This document shows, piece by piece, positions 33,505 to 42,084 of a DNA stretch of 64,000 nt. Source of the DNA: Pseudomonas saxonica (GTDB lineage: Bacteria > Pseudomonadota > Gammaproteobacteria > Pseudomonadales > Pseudomonadaceae); assembly GCF_007858365.1 (NCBI RefSeq), contig NZ_VFIO01000008.1:1-64000 (forward strand), read 5' to 3'. The number at the start of each line of letters is the position of its first letter. Positions within the stretch are counted from its first letter, which is position 1. Position numbers and translations under genes: made by a program. The notes under the pieces are model-generated. The model was given only the letters and a program-made list of their open reading frames with translations. It made no database searches and was not told the origin of the DNA.

Positions 33505-34443
33505 GTGCCCAAGCTACACGTTGCCGACCAATGCTGGCCAGTTGCAAACGGCAGCAATTTACTCGATGCCTTGAATCAAGCCGGTGTAGCGGTGCCTTAC
33601 AGTTGCCGCGCGGGCAGTTGCCATGCGTGTCTGGTGCGCTGCGTGCAGGGTGAACCGGCTGACCTCAAGCCCGAAGCGTTGAGCCGGACACAGCGAGAGC
33701 AGGGCTGGCGTTTGGCCTGTCAGTGTCAGCTGGTCGGCGATCTGCACATCGAGGTGTTTGATCCGCGTCGTGATGGCGTGCCCGCGCAAGTGCAGTCGCT
33801 CGACTGGCTCAGTCCCACGGTATTGCGCTTGCGTCTGGCGCCGCAACGTCCCTTGCGTTACCGGGCGGGCCAGCATGTGGTTTTGTGGGCCGATAACCAC
33901 ATTGCGCGCCCTTATTCGCTGGCCAGCCTGCCGGATGAGGATCGCTTTCTGGAGTTTCACATCGATTGCGCCCATCCCGGTGAGTTCGTCCAGGCGGCCA
34001 GAGCATTCAACGTGGGTGATGCCGTGCGTTTGGGCGAGTTGCGGGGCGGCGCGTTGCGCTACGATCCTGACTGGCAAGAGCAGCCCCTTTGGCTACTGGC
34101 CTCCGGTACGGGACTGGGGCCATTGTTTGGCGTATTGCGTGAGGCATTGCGACAGGATCATCAAGGCACGATCCGTGTGGTGCATGTGGCGCGCGATGAG
34201 CAGGAGCACTACCTGAAGCATGAATTACTGGCCCTGGCGCACGCCCACTCCAACCTAGAACTTGAATTCCTTGAGCGCAAGCAGTTGCCTGATTTTCTAG
34301 TCCGCATGCGTCTTGTCAGCCGTCAAACCCACGCTCTAGTCTGTGGTCATCCGGACAGTGTCGAGGCATTTGCCAAGCAATTATTTCTGGCCGGGCTGGG
34401 GCGCAATCAACTGCTGGCGGATGCTTTTCTGACCCGCAGTTGA
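33505..34443 (+). CDS. 2Fe-2S flavin oxidoreductase (ferredoxin-NAD(P) reductase-like)
   Basis: The 312-residue electron-transfer protein joins an N-terminal plant-type ferredoxin domain (cluster ligands in CRAGSCHAC near residues 34-42 and a distal Cys in LACQC) to an FAD domain (RPYSLAS near 137) and an NAD(P) domain (ASGTGLGPLFGVLRE near 205). This is the arrangement of reductase components of dioxygenases and of CDP-6-deoxyglucoseen reductases. The partner oxygenase is not adjacent. It starts at GTG with a strong AGGAGG. The crotonase-family gene follows 28 nt later and is probably in the same transcript. Confidence 0.85.
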   Translation: MPKLHVADQCWPVANGSNLLDALNQAGVAVPYSCRAGSCHACLVRCVQGEPADLKPEALSRTQREQGWRLACQCQLVGDLHIEVFDPRRDGVPAQVQSLDWLSPTVLRLRLAPQRPLRYRAGQHVVLWADNHIARPYSLASLPDEDRFLEFHIDCAHPGEFVQAARAFNVGDAVRLGELRGGALRYDPDWQEQPLWLLASGTGLGPLFGVLREALRQDHQGTIRVVHVARDEQEHYLKHELLALAHAHSNLELEFLERKQLPDFLVRMRLVSRQTHALVCGHPDSVEAFAKQLFLAGLGRNQLLADAFLTRS

Positions 34444-34471
34444 GCGCCGTTTTCAGAAGGAGAGGGCGGGC

Positions 34472-35221
34472 ATGACGCAAGACATCGTTATCGAACGCGA
34501 AGGTGCGGTGCTGACATTACAGCTCAATCGCACGCACAAGAAAAATGCGTTGACCCGCGAGATGTACAGCGCGTTGGCGAAGGCACTGGAGCAGGCCGAT
34601 GCCGATGCGTCGGTGCATGCAGTGCTGCTGACCGGCTCCGCCGAGTGTTTCACCAGTGGCAACGATATTGGTGATTTTCTGCAGCAGCCGCCGGTGGACA
34701 TGCAAAGCCCGGTGTTCTGCTTTATGCGCAGCCTGCTGGAATGTCGCAAGCCAGTAGTGGCGGCTGTTGCAGGGGCTGCTGTGGGTATTGGTACAACCTT
34801 ATTGCTGCATTGCGACCTGGTCTATGTCAGCGCAGATGCTCGATTACGCATGCCCTTCGTTAACTTGGGACTAAGCCCTGAGTTCGGTTCAAGTCTATTG
34901 CTGGCGCAGGTGGTTGGGCCGGTGAGGGCAGCGCAGTTGCTGTTGCTGGGCGAAGGCTTCAGTGGTGGGCAGGCGGCAGACTGGGGGCTGGCCAATAGGG
35001 CGTTGCCCACGGGTGTTGCCGCTATTGAAAAAGCCCGCGAAGCGGCGCACAACCTGGCACGTATGCCTGCGGCGGCGGTACAGGACAGTAAGCGTTTGAT
35101 GAAGGCTGCGGGGCGCGCGCAAATACGTCAGGTGATAGAAGATGAGAGTTGGCTGTTTATTCAACGGCTGAGCTCACCCGAGGCGGTGGCGGCACTGTCG
35201 GGCTTTATGAATAAGGCATAA
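34472..35221 (+). CDS. Enoyl-CoA hydratase/isomerase family protein
   Basis: The 249-residue crotonase-fold protein has the CoA-binding and oxyanion-hole segments SAECFTSGNDIGDF and AVAGAAVGIGTTLLLHCDLVYV. In hydratases two glutamates are catalytic; here only the second is present (GLSPEFGSS, near residue 136), and the first position in GIGTTLL is not Glu. That is the pattern of delta3,delta2-enoyl-CoA isomerases, so isomerase activity is as likely as hydratase. GGAGAGG precedes the ATG. It follows the Fe-S reductase and ends at a terminator shared with pykA. Confidence 0.85.
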   Translation: MTQDIVIEREGAVLTLQLNRTHKKNALTREMYSALAKALEQADADASVHAVLLTGSAECFTSGNDIGDFLQQPPVDMQSPVFCFMRSLLECRKPVVAAVAGAAVGIGTTLLLHCDLVYVSADARLRMPFVNLGLSPEFGSSLLLAQVVGPVRAAQLLLLGEGFSGGQAADWGLANRALPTGVAAIEKAREAAHNLARMPAAAVQDSKRLMKAAGRAQIRQVIEDESWLFIQRLSSPEAVAALSGFMNKA

Positions 35222-35239
35222 GTCATCTTGTATCTATGG

Positions 35240-35273
35240 AAAAGCCCCGGCTGATCACTCAGACGGGGCTTTT
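35240..35273. terminator. Bidirectional terminator between enoyl-CoA gene and pykA
   Basis: AAAAGCCCCG (35240-35249) pairs with CGGGGCTTTT (35264-35273), serving both convergent genes. Confidence 0.9.
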
Positions 35274-35292
35274 GATTACGGCCTGTTAAGGC

Positions 35293-36744
35293 TTAAACCA
35301 TTTTGTCGCCGACATGCAGAATCTTCATGCCATTGGTGCCACCGATGGTGTGGTAGCTGTCGCCCTTGGTCAGGATGACCCAATCGCCTTTTTCAACGAC
35401 GCCGCGCTTGAGCAGCTCGTCGATGGCGGCCTGGCTGACCTGTTCTGGCGGCAACGAAGCCGGGTCGAACGGCACGGTGTAAACGCCCCGGAACATGGCT
35501 GCGCGCGCTTGGGTTTCACGGTGCGGGGAGAACGCGTAGATCGGCACCGAGGAACGAATACGCGACATGATCAGCGGCGTATAACCACTCTCGGTCAGGG
35601 CGATGATCGCTTTGACACCCGGGAAATGGTTGGCGGTGTACATGGCCGCCAGCGCAATGCTCTGGTCACAGCTTTCGAAGGTCTTGCCGATACGGTGGCT
35701 GGAAGTTTTGCTGGTCGGGTGCTTTTCAGCGCCGACGCAAATACGCGCCATGGCTTGCACCGCTTCCAGCGGATAAGCACCGGCAGCACTTTCAGCTGAA
35801 AGCATTACGGCATCGGTGTAGTCGAGAACGGCGTTGGCAACATCGGACACTTCGGCACGTGTTGGCATCGGGTTCTGGATCATCGACTCCATCATCTGGG
35901 TCGCAACGATCACCGCTTTGTTGTGGCGGCGTGCGTGCAAGATGATTTTCTTCTGGATACCGACCAGTTCAGCGTCGCCGATTTCAACACCCAGATCGCC
36001 ACGGGCAACCATTACGGCGTCGCTTGCCTTGATCAGGCCGTCGAGGGTTTCGTCGTCGGCTACCGCTTCGGCGCGCTCAATCTTTGCCACCAGCCAGGCA
36101 GTACCGCCGGCTTCGTCACGCAGCTGGCGGGCGTATTCCATGTCTGCAGCGTCGCGTGGGAACGACACAGCCAGATAGTCGACCTGCATTTCTGCGGCCA
36201 GCTTGATGTCAGCCTTGTCTTTTTCAGTCAGGGCCGGTGCAGTCAGACCGCCACCACGACGGTTGATGCCTTTGTGGTCGGACAGCGGGCCGCCGATCAG
36301 CACGGTGCAATGCAGTGCGTCGTCAGTGGCAGTGTCGACACGCATCACCACGCGGCCGTCATCGAGCAGCAGTTCGTCACCGACGCCGCAATCTTTTACC
36401 AGATCGGGGTAGTCGATACCGACCACTTGTTGGTTGCCTTCGGTCAACGGATGGCTGGTGGAGAAGGTGAATTGATCACCGACTTTCAGCTCGATCTTTT
36501 TGTTGGCGAATTTGGCGATACGAATTTTCGGGCCTTGCAGGTCACCCAGCAGGGCGACGAAGCGGCCATGTTTGGCGGCGATGTCGCGCACCAGCTTGGC
36601 ACGGGCCTTGTGCTCATCGGGAGTGCCGTGGGAGAAGTTCAGACGGGCAACGTCCAGGCCAGCCAGAATCAGCTGCTCCAGCATTTCCGGTGAGTTGCTG
36701 GCAGGGCCAAGGGTGGCAACGATTTTAGTTCGACGAACAGACAT
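35293..36744 (-). CDS. pykA: Pyruvate kinase
   Basis: Pyruvate kinase makes pyruvate and ATP from phosphoenolpyruvate. The 483-residue protein has the N-terminal substrate site (KIVATLGPASNSPEMLEQLILAGLDVARLNFSHG), the B domain, the catalytic and metal site (VAKIERAEAVADDETLDGLIKASDAVMVARGDLGVE, and ATQMMESMI) and the C-terminal domain (SYHTIGGTNGMKILHVG). The ATG at 36744 has a CAGGAG site 7 nt upstream and gives the usual N-terminus MSVRRTKIVATLGP. It resembles PykA-type enzymes of pseudomonads, which feed the Entner-Doudoroff outflow. Confidence 0.94.
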   Translation of the reverse strand: MSVRRTKIVATLGPASNSPEMLEQLILAGLDVARLNFSHGTPDEHKARAKLVRDIAAKHGRFVALLGDLQGPKIRIAKFANKKIELKVGDQFTFSTSHPLTEGNQQVVGIDYPDLVKDCGVGDELLLDDGRVVMRVDTATDDALHCTVLIGGPLSDHKGINRRGGGLTAPALTEKDKADIKLAAEMQVDYLAVSFPRDAADMEYARQLRDEAGGTAWLVAKIERAEAVADDETLDGLIKASDAVMVARGDLGVEIGDAELVGIQKKIILHARRHNKAVIVATQMMESMIQNPMPTRAEVSDVANAVLDYTDAVMLSAESAAGAYPLEAVQAMARICVGAEKHPTSKTSSHRIGKTFESCDQSIALAAMYTANHFPGVKAIIALTESGYTPLIMSRIRSSVPIYAFSPHRETQARAAMFRGVYTVPFDPASLPPEQVSQAAIDELLKRGVVEKGDWVILTKGDSYHTIGGTNGMKILHVGDKMV

Positions 36745-36930
36745 GCAAAGACTCCTGAGTTCAAGCGCTGCCAAAGGCTACTATGGTCTTTGGCTGTAGT
36801 CATTGTTCCTCTGCACTACTTTAGGCTTAAGTTGTGGTGCATACGGTCTGTGGAAGTTTTGTCGCGTTCCTTTCCAGCCGTCAAGAATTTACCCGTGGGG
36901 TCGATAGAATGTTTAGAACAGGAGATACCC

Positions 36931-37314
36931 ATGCGTTTATTACTCGTTTTGCTGGTCGCCGGCAGTATGGTCGGCTGCACACGGTGGTCGATGAATCACC
37001 ATCTCAATAGCGCTTATCGTGCCTATGACCAGGGCAACTGTGAGGCGGTCATGCTGGAGCTGTCCGAAGTCGATCGCGAAAGCCGGAACCGTCCTTATAT
37101 CTGGCCGCAAACGGCGATGATGCGCGGGCTGTGTCTGGAACGTACGAAGTTTTATCTGGATGCTGGCCAGACCTATCAATGGATTATCACCGAATTTCCG
37201 AAGAGCGAATGGGCCTACCGGGCCAAGGCGCGAATTGAGACCTTGCGTATTCTCAAGTTCATTCCCGGCCCGGCAAACAATCAAGCTATTACCACGCTGC
37301 CGTCTACGATTTAA
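36931..37314 (+). CDS. Small lipoprotein with TPR-like helices
   Basis: The 127-residue protein begins with a lipoprotein signal (MRLLLVLLVAGSMVGC, lipobox MVGC) and continues with helical repeats (NSAYRAYDQGNCEAVMLELSEVD and LERTKFYLDAGQTYQWIITEFPKSEWAYRAKARIETL) that look like tetratricopeptide motifs. It is likely a periplasm-facing outer-membrane lipoprotein with a scaffold role. CAGGAG lies before the ATG at 36931. The frame is open further upstream but that part has no start signal. Function not known. Confidence 0.82.
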   Translation: MRLLLVLLVAGSMVGCTRWSMNHHLNSAYRAYDQGNCEAVMLELSEVDRESRNRPYIWPQTAMMRGLCLERTKFYLDAGQTYQWIITEFPKSEWAYRAKARIETLRILKFIPGPANNQAITTLPSTI

Positions 37315-37479
37315 GGGAGGTGCAGGTTGATCTGGCTAATGGCCATCAATCGGCTATTCTCAAAAAGTTTACAGGTTCAAACACCTACAAAGAGAGTCGC
37401 TGCATACCTTTAATCCTTGTTGTGGGGGGGTTACGCCGGTGTGGCACTGCTTCCATGTCTTTCTATTAGTGAAATCGCC

Positions 37480-37824
37480 ATGATTATTGAACGGGGTATC
37501 CAGCGTCATCAATTGACGTTTTTTTTGAACGTATTCAATCGATTTACGGATAAATCCATAGGCTATTTGGGAGGGGTTTCAGAAGGTGGCTTGATGCTGT
37601 TCAGTCACCTGCCGGTTCTGGTAGATGCCAATTTTGACCTTCGCCTCAAACTGCCTGGTGAGACCGTCGATCTGAAGGCGCGTAGCCTGTGGTGCCATGA
37701 GGATGTGACACCGAATCACTATGACTCGGGTTTTGTACTGTATGAGCCCCCGGGTGAATACCGGTTGCTGATTCGTTCTTTGCGCCAATATTTCAGCTTT
37801 CAGCCGTTTCAGGCTTCTGCTTGA
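37480..37824 (+). CDS. PilZ-like domain protein
   Basis: The 114-residue protein has the short single-domain PilZ layout. An R-x-x-x-R motif (RGIQR, residues 5-9) stands at the start, and the second motif reads GGVSEGG, with Gly where Asp or Asn is normal in [DN]xSxxG. Strands such as DANFDLRLKLPGETVDLKARSLWC follow. It may bind c-di-GMP weakly or not at all. The ATG at 37480 is preferred over an upstream start, but a ribosome site is poor. The 165-nt gap before it shows no clear promoter. Confidence 0.72.
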   Translation: MIIERGIQRHQLTFFLNVFNRFTDKSIGYLGGVSEGGLMLFSHLPVLVDANFDLRLKLPGETVDLKARSLWCHEDVTPNHYDSGFVLYEPPGEYRLLIRSLRQYFSFQPFQASA

Positions 37825-37898
37825 GCGCCGTGCGTGGGGCTGGTCTTGATCTGCCTTGAGCGCCTAGACTGAACAGGTCAACTGTTCAGGAACACCCC

Positions 37899-39350
37899 GT
37901 GACCTCTATTTTTTGGTACGACTACGAAACCACCGGCATCAATCCGCGCTGTGATCGAGCTGTGCAAGTGGCAGGTATCCGTACCGATGCCGATCTTAAT
38001 GAGATTGATCAGCCGCTTAACCTCTACTGCCAACCCGCCGACGATATTCTTCCTCACCCCATGGCTTGCCTTATAACCGGCATCACCCCCGGGCGTCTGG
38101 AAGACCGAGGTTTGGGCGAAGCCGAGTTCATGACCCGCACGCATGCGCAATTGGCGCAACCGGGGACGTGTGGCGCGGGATATAACTCCTTGCGCTTCGA
38201 TGATGAAGTCACGCGCTACAGCTTGTATCGAAATTTCTTTGATCCTTACGCACGCGAATGGCAGGGCGGTAACACGCGCTGGGATTTGATTGATGTGGTG
38301 CGTGCCGCCTATGCCCTGCGCCCTGAGGGGATTGTCTGGCCTGAGGAAGAGGGGCGGGTGACACTCAAGCTCGAGCGTCTCACGGCGGCCAATGGCATCG
38401 ACCACGGCCAGGCGCACGATGCGTTATCCGACGTGCGGGCAACGATCGCCCTGGCGAGACTGATCCGTGACAAGCAGCCCAAGTTGTATGAGTGGCTATT
38501 CAATTTGCGAACCAAACAACGCGTACTTGATCAAGTTCGCTTGTTGCAGCCCATGGTGCATATATCTGGCCGCTTTTCTGCGGCCAGGCATTATTTGGGT
38601 GTGGTATTACCTTTGGCGTGGCACCCCAAAAATCGTAATGCGCTGATTGTGTACGACCTGCATTATGACCCTCAGCCTTTAATGGATATGGACGCCGGGG
38701 CATTGCGCCAACTGCTTTATACGCGCCGCGAAGATTTACCGGCCGGTCAATTACCCATTGGGCTAAAGCTGATACACGTTAATCGATGCCCGGTGGTGGC
38801 ACCGATGAATGTTGTGCGGGCACAGGATCAAGCGCGTTTGCAGTTGGACATGCCTCAGTATCAGGTGCACGCCGCGCGGCTAATTGACGCTGCTCAAGTT
38901 TGGCAAGACAAGTTGTCGACTATTTATGCCAGTGAAGACTTCACCCCCAGTGAAGACCCTGAGCAACAGTTGTATGACGGCTTTCTGGGTGAGCGCGATC
39001 GTCAATTATGCGAACGTGTCAGGCTCAGTGACCCGGAGCAATTAGGCAAAGATGAATGGCCTTTTGATGATCCGCGTTTACCCGAATTATTATTTCGGTA
39101 CCGTGCGCGGAACTTTCCCAATACCTTGAGTGTGCCAGAGCAACAGCGTTGGCAAGTATTCTGCCAGGAGCGATTGTCAGACCCGGCCAAAGGCGCCCCG
39201 TTGACGCTGGACGGCTTCATGATGGCCGCACAAGAACTGTCCCGTAGTGCTACGCCTGCCCAGCTTAAGCTGTTGGATGAATGGCAGCGCTATGCGGTGC
39301 GGCTGAGCCGTCGTCTTGGGCTGGCTCTGCAAGGGCAGGATCACGGGTAA
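37899..39350 (+). CDS. sbcB: Exodeoxyribonuclease I (SbcB)
   Basis: SbcB degrades single-stranded DNA 3' to 5' and works in mismatch repair and recombination. The 483-residue protein has the DEDD exonuclease motifs FWYDYETTGI (Asp, Glu), YNSLRFDDEV and HDALSDVRATIALA, then the SH3-like and C-terminal helical domains (AARHYLGVVLPLAWHPKNRNALIVYDL; FRYRARNFPNTL). It begins at GTG, with CAGGAA before it inside a small inverted repeat. A bidirectional terminator follows. Confidence 0.94.
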   Translation: MTSIFWYDYETTGINPRCDRAVQVAGIRTDADLNEIDQPLNLYCQPADDILPHPMACLITGITPGRLEDRGLGEAEFMTRTHAQLAQPGTCGAGYNSLRFDDEVTRYSLYRNFFDPYAREWQGGNTRWDLIDVVRAAYALRPEGIVWPEEEGRVTLKLERLTAANGIDHGQAHDALSDVRATIALARLIRDKQPKLYEWLFNLRTKQRVLDQVRLLQPMVHISGRFSAARHYLGVVLPLAWHPKNRNALIVYDLHYDPQPLMDMDAGALRQLLYTRREDLPAGQLPIGLKLIHVNRCPVVAPMNVVRAQDQARLQLDMPQYQVHAARLIDAAQVWQDKLSTIYASEDFTPSEDPEQQLYDGFLGERDRQLCERVRLSDPEQLGKDEWPFDDPRLPELLFRYRARNFPNTLSVPEQQRWQVFCQERLSDPAKGAPLTLDGFMMAAQELSRSATPAQLKLLDEWQRYAVRLSRRLGLALQGQDHG

Positions 39351-39362
39351 ATACCAGGCATT

Positions 39363-39390
39363 AAAAAACGCCAGCATGCTGGCGTTTTTT
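39363..39390. terminator. Bidirectional terminator between sbcB and mvaT
   Basis: The perfect 28-bp palindrome made of AAAAAACGCCAGCA and its complement has A and T tracts at its ends and lies between two convergent genes. Confidence 0.95.
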
Positions 39391-39424
39391 AATGGCGTTG
39401 CACCCAAGGTGCACGCGGTGTCAC

Positions 39425-39802
39425 TTAGTCAAGCAGAGTTGCCCAACCTTCTACTACGTCGCCGCCCCACTTGGCTTTCCACTCTTTCAGAGTTTTGTGG
39501 TTGCCACCTTTGGTTTCAATCACTTCGCCGTTGTGCGGGTTTTTGTATTGTTTAACCTTGCGGGCACGTTTGGTGCCGGTGGTTTTAACAACACCGCGCG
39601 GTGCTTTGCTTACTTTGGATTCTGGATCCAGCAGGGCGATAATGTCACGCAGCGACTTTTGGTATTCGCCCATCAGGGTGCGCAGTTTGCCTTCAAATTC
39701 CAGCTCGGTTTGAAGTTTGTCGTCTTCCGACAGGTTCTTCAGGCGAGCTTGCAGTTCTTTGATAGCTTCTTCTGTTGCGCGGTATTCGTTGATCAAGGAC
39801 AT
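39425..39802 (-). CDS. mvaT: H-NS-like xenogeneic silencer MvaT
   Basis: MvaT binds AT-rich DNA and silences horizontally acquired and virulence genes in pseudomonads. The 125-residue protein has the N-terminal coiled-coil oligomerisation half (MSLINEYRATEEAIKELQARLKNLSEDDKL) and a C-terminal DNA-binding half with KVKQYKNPHNGEVIETKGGNHKTLKEWKAKWG, including the AT-hook-like GGNHKTLKEWK loop. The start is the ATG at 39802 with AGGA upstream. The AT-rich gap upstream fits autoregulation. Confidence 0.95.
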   Translation of the reverse strand: MSLINEYRATEEAIKELQARLKNLSEDDKLQTELEFEGKLRTLMGEYQKSLRDIIALLDPESKVSKAPRGVVKTTGTKRARKVKQYKNPHNGEVIETKGGNHKTLKEWKAKWGGDVVEGWATLLD

Positions 39803-40148
39803 GAGGATAACCTTATGTTGAAAAGGGCTTGCAGGGATACAGTGGGGGCAATAATAGTCAGGCCGTTACAACAAGTAAACCTGCGCGGGCAATTAATTTA
39901 AAAAATAAGTATTAATGCCGGTGATGTTCTATATCACCGCTATTAAATAATGGGTGTTAGGGGAATGTTAAGAATGATTAATAAACCCTGCCTGTTTAGG
40001 TTAAAACTTCACGTTTCTCATCCTTGACTGATGAAGGTCTGTCTGCTCGTCATCGTGATGCAGGCAAACCACCCTTAAGGATTACTGCAGTTTTGCTGCG
40101 CACTCGCTAGAATGGCGGCTTTAGTAAAGTTTCTGGAGTTTTTCCCTC
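39803..40148. other. AT-rich gap between divergent mvaT and purU
   Basis: No gene is seen in these 346 bases. It is much more AT-rich than its surroundings and contains the inverted repeat CGGTGAT-N7-ATCACCG (39919-39939) with TTAAT/ATTAA outside it, about 120 nt upstream of mvaT. Promoters for both genes must lie here, but I cannot fix them. Confidence 0.5.
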
Positions 40149-40997
40149 ATGCGCACTTTTCGGTTGGTGATCGCCTGCCCCGACGGCGTCGGTATTGTTG
40201 CCAAGGTCAGTAATTTCCTGGCTTCGCACAATGGCTGGATCACTGAAGCGAGCCACCACTCTGATGATCAGAGCGGTTGGTTCTTTATGCGTCACGAAAT
40301 TCGTGCCGATTCTCTGCCCTTCGGGTTGCAAGCCTTCCGTGAAGCGTTTGCCCCGATAGCCGAAGAGTTTTCGATGCAGTGGCGCATCACCGATACAGCG
40401 CAAAAGAAACGCGTGGTATTGATGGCGAGTCGCGAATCCCATTGTTTGGCTGATTTGCTGCACCGTTGGCACAGCGATGAATTGGACTGCGATATTTCCT
40501 GTGTCATTTCTAACCATGATGATCTGCGCAGCATGGTCGAATGGCACGGTATCCCGTTCTATCACGTACCGGTTGACCCGAAAGACAAAGAGCCAGCGTT
40601 TGCTGAAGTCTCGCGTCTGGTCAAGCATCATGATGCCGAAGTGGTGGTGCTGGCGCGTTACATGCAAATCCTGCCACCGGAACTGTGCCGCGAATACGCA
40701 GGCCAGGTGATCAATATCCACCATAGCTTCCTGCCGTCTTTTGTCGGTGCCAAGCCGTATCACCAGGCATCGCTGCGCGGTGTAAAGCTCATTGGGGCAA
40801 CGTGTCATTACGTAACCGAAGAGCTGGATGCGGGCCCGATCATTGAGCAAGACGTGGTGCGTGTCAGCCACAGCGACAGCATTGAAGACATGGTCCGCTT
40901 TGGTCGTGACGTCGAGAAGATGGTGCTGGCCCGTGGCCTGCGCTACCACCTTGAAGATCGCGTTCTGGTACATGGCAACAAAACGGTCGTGTTCTGA
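40149..40997 (+). CDS. purU: Formyltetrahydrofolate deformylase PurU
   Basis: PurU hydrolyses 10-formyl-THF to formate and THF, supplying formate for purine synthesis and balancing one-carbon units. The 282-residue protein has an N-terminal ACT domain (LVIACPDGVGIVAKVSNFLASHNGWI) and a formyltransferase-like catalytic domain with VLARYMQILPPELC, INIHHSFLPSF and the catalytic Asp in ATCHYVTEELDAGPIIEQD. Length is typical. The ATG at 40149 is the natural start, with GGAG about 13 nt upstream. Confidence 0.95.
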   Translation: MRTFRLVIACPDGVGIVAKVSNFLASHNGWITEASHHSDDQSGWFFMRHEIRADSLPFGLQAFREAFAPIAEEFSMQWRITDTAQKKRVVLMASRESHCLADLLHRWHSDELDCDISCVISNHDDLRSMVEWHGIPFYHVPVDPKDKEPAFAEVSRLVKHHDAEVVVLARYMQILPPELCREYAGQVINIHHSFLPSFVGAKPYHQASLRGVKLIGATCHYVTEELDAGPIIEQDVVRVSHSDSIEDMVRFGRDVEKMVLARGLRYHLEDRVLVHGNKTVVF

Positions 40998-41017
40998 TTG
41001 CTGCAAAGCTGTAAATT

Positions 41018-41120
41018 CGTAGCAGTTGCCGCAGGCGACGTCCGATTGCGAAGCGATCGTAATGACTGATAACCAGTTTTAACGGCCACTGCAAAGGGTG
41101 CAGCCGATGGCAACTGTTGT
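41018..41120 (+). repeat. MITE-like inverted-repeat element, copy 4 (degenerate)
   Basis: The left end CGTAGCAGTTGCCGCAGG is clear; the right end GATGGCAACTGTTGTGG is decayed. The middle still has GATCGTAATGAC as in other copies. Confidence 0.65.
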
Positions 41121-41151
41121 GGTTTGAGTGTAAGCGGCGAGGATGTGCGAA

Positions 41152-41358
41152 ATGACTGACCCTCTGGATAAAGCCACTTCAACGCCGCCTCCGACGCTTG
41201 GGGAGGGCTGCTTAAGCCGCTACGATCCCCAAGCCTTAAGCGCGGAGGATGGCACCGACTTTGCCGATGCGCGTGCCTTGTGGTTAACGCTCAATCCGCC
41301 GTTGCCTGATGAGCTCGGCAGCCCCTCAGAGCCTTTCTCGGGTAAGTCCGGTGCTTAG
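41152..41358 (+). CDS. Small hypothetical protein
   Basis: I do not recognise this 68-residue, Pro- and acid-rich frame (MTDPLDKATSTPPPTLGEGCLSR...). A GAGG lies 9 nt before the ATG, and the frame is in space not used by other genes except for a 33-nt convergent overlap with the DUF2334 gene. It has no membrane segment and no known motif. It may be a real small gene; its presence in relatives would decide. Confidence 0.4.
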   Translation: MTDPLDKATSTPPPTLGEGCLSRYDPQALSAEDGTDFADARALWLTLNPPLPDELGSPSEPFSGKSGA

Positions 41359-42084
41359 CCAGGTACTCTTGGTCACGGGCTTGCGGCCGTTGGCAATCAG
41401 CCGTTGCAGGGTCTCGAACCAGTAGTTGCGGGAAAAACGATGGCGCATATCGACCGGATGCAACCCCAGTCTTATCAGGGGGGCGTCTTGCCAACGCTGC
41501 TCACGCACGTTACTCACTGCTTTTGACAGGCCCCGCCGCCATGCGCTGCCCGCACTCCAGACAAGACCTGGTGCTTTGACGGCAGAAAAATCCGGCAGAC
41601 GGTAGAGGTTCTGTGGGTCGCTGGTATAGCTCAGAGGTAGTTTGCTTAAGGCGCGACGCGTGCCCTCACTCATCAGCCATGCCGGGGCGACAAACCCCTG
41701 CACGGGCCACTGATAGCGTTCAAACAGCTCCAGCCCCTGCTGCAATCGGCTCAATGCCTGTGCTTCGGATAACGTATAAAACTCACCCTCCCAGGTATAC
41801 ACCCGGCGCATAAACCAATCGTAGGGTGTGCGCGGAGCGGGCTGGTCATCGGCGTGAAAATATCCATGCAACGCCAACTCATCGCCTTTGTTGACTCGGT
41901 TGTCGAGCATCTGTCGAAATGCATCGGCTCCGTTCAGTGAGCCGCAGTGGTGAAAATCGGGCACCACCAGCCATGTGATCGGGATCGAGCCCAGTGCGTC
42001 CACAGCCTCGACAAACGGCTGATAATCGGGCCAGGTCTGTGGTGCCACATCATGCAGCACGAGTGCAACAGACAGGTCAGACAT
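41326..42084 (-). CDS. DUF2334 polysaccharide deacetylase-like protein
   Basis: The 252-residue protein has the DUF2334 form of the NodB-like deacetylase fold: SVALVLHDVAPQTW near the start, ITWLVVPDFH, GDELALHGYFH (metal-ligand His), PVQGFVAPAWLM and LIRLGLHPVDMRH. Such proteins are thought to deacetylate or otherwise trim surface sugars. Its ATG at 42084 lies 8 nt inside the end of the glycosyltransferase gene, so the two are translated together and probably act on one glycan. Confidence 0.85.
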   Translation of the reverse strand: MSDLSVALVLHDVAPQTWPDYQPFVEAVDALGSIPITWLVVPDFHHCGSLNGADAFRQMLDNRVNKGDELALHGYFHADDQPAPRTPYDWFMRRVYTWEGEFYTLSEAQALSRLQQGLELFERYQWPVQGFVAPAWLMSEGTRRALSKLPLSYTSDPQNLYRLPDFSAVKAPGLVWSAGSAWRRGLSKAVSNVREQRWQDAPLIRLGLHPVDMRHRFSRNYWFETLQRLIANGRKPVTKSTWLSTGLTRERL

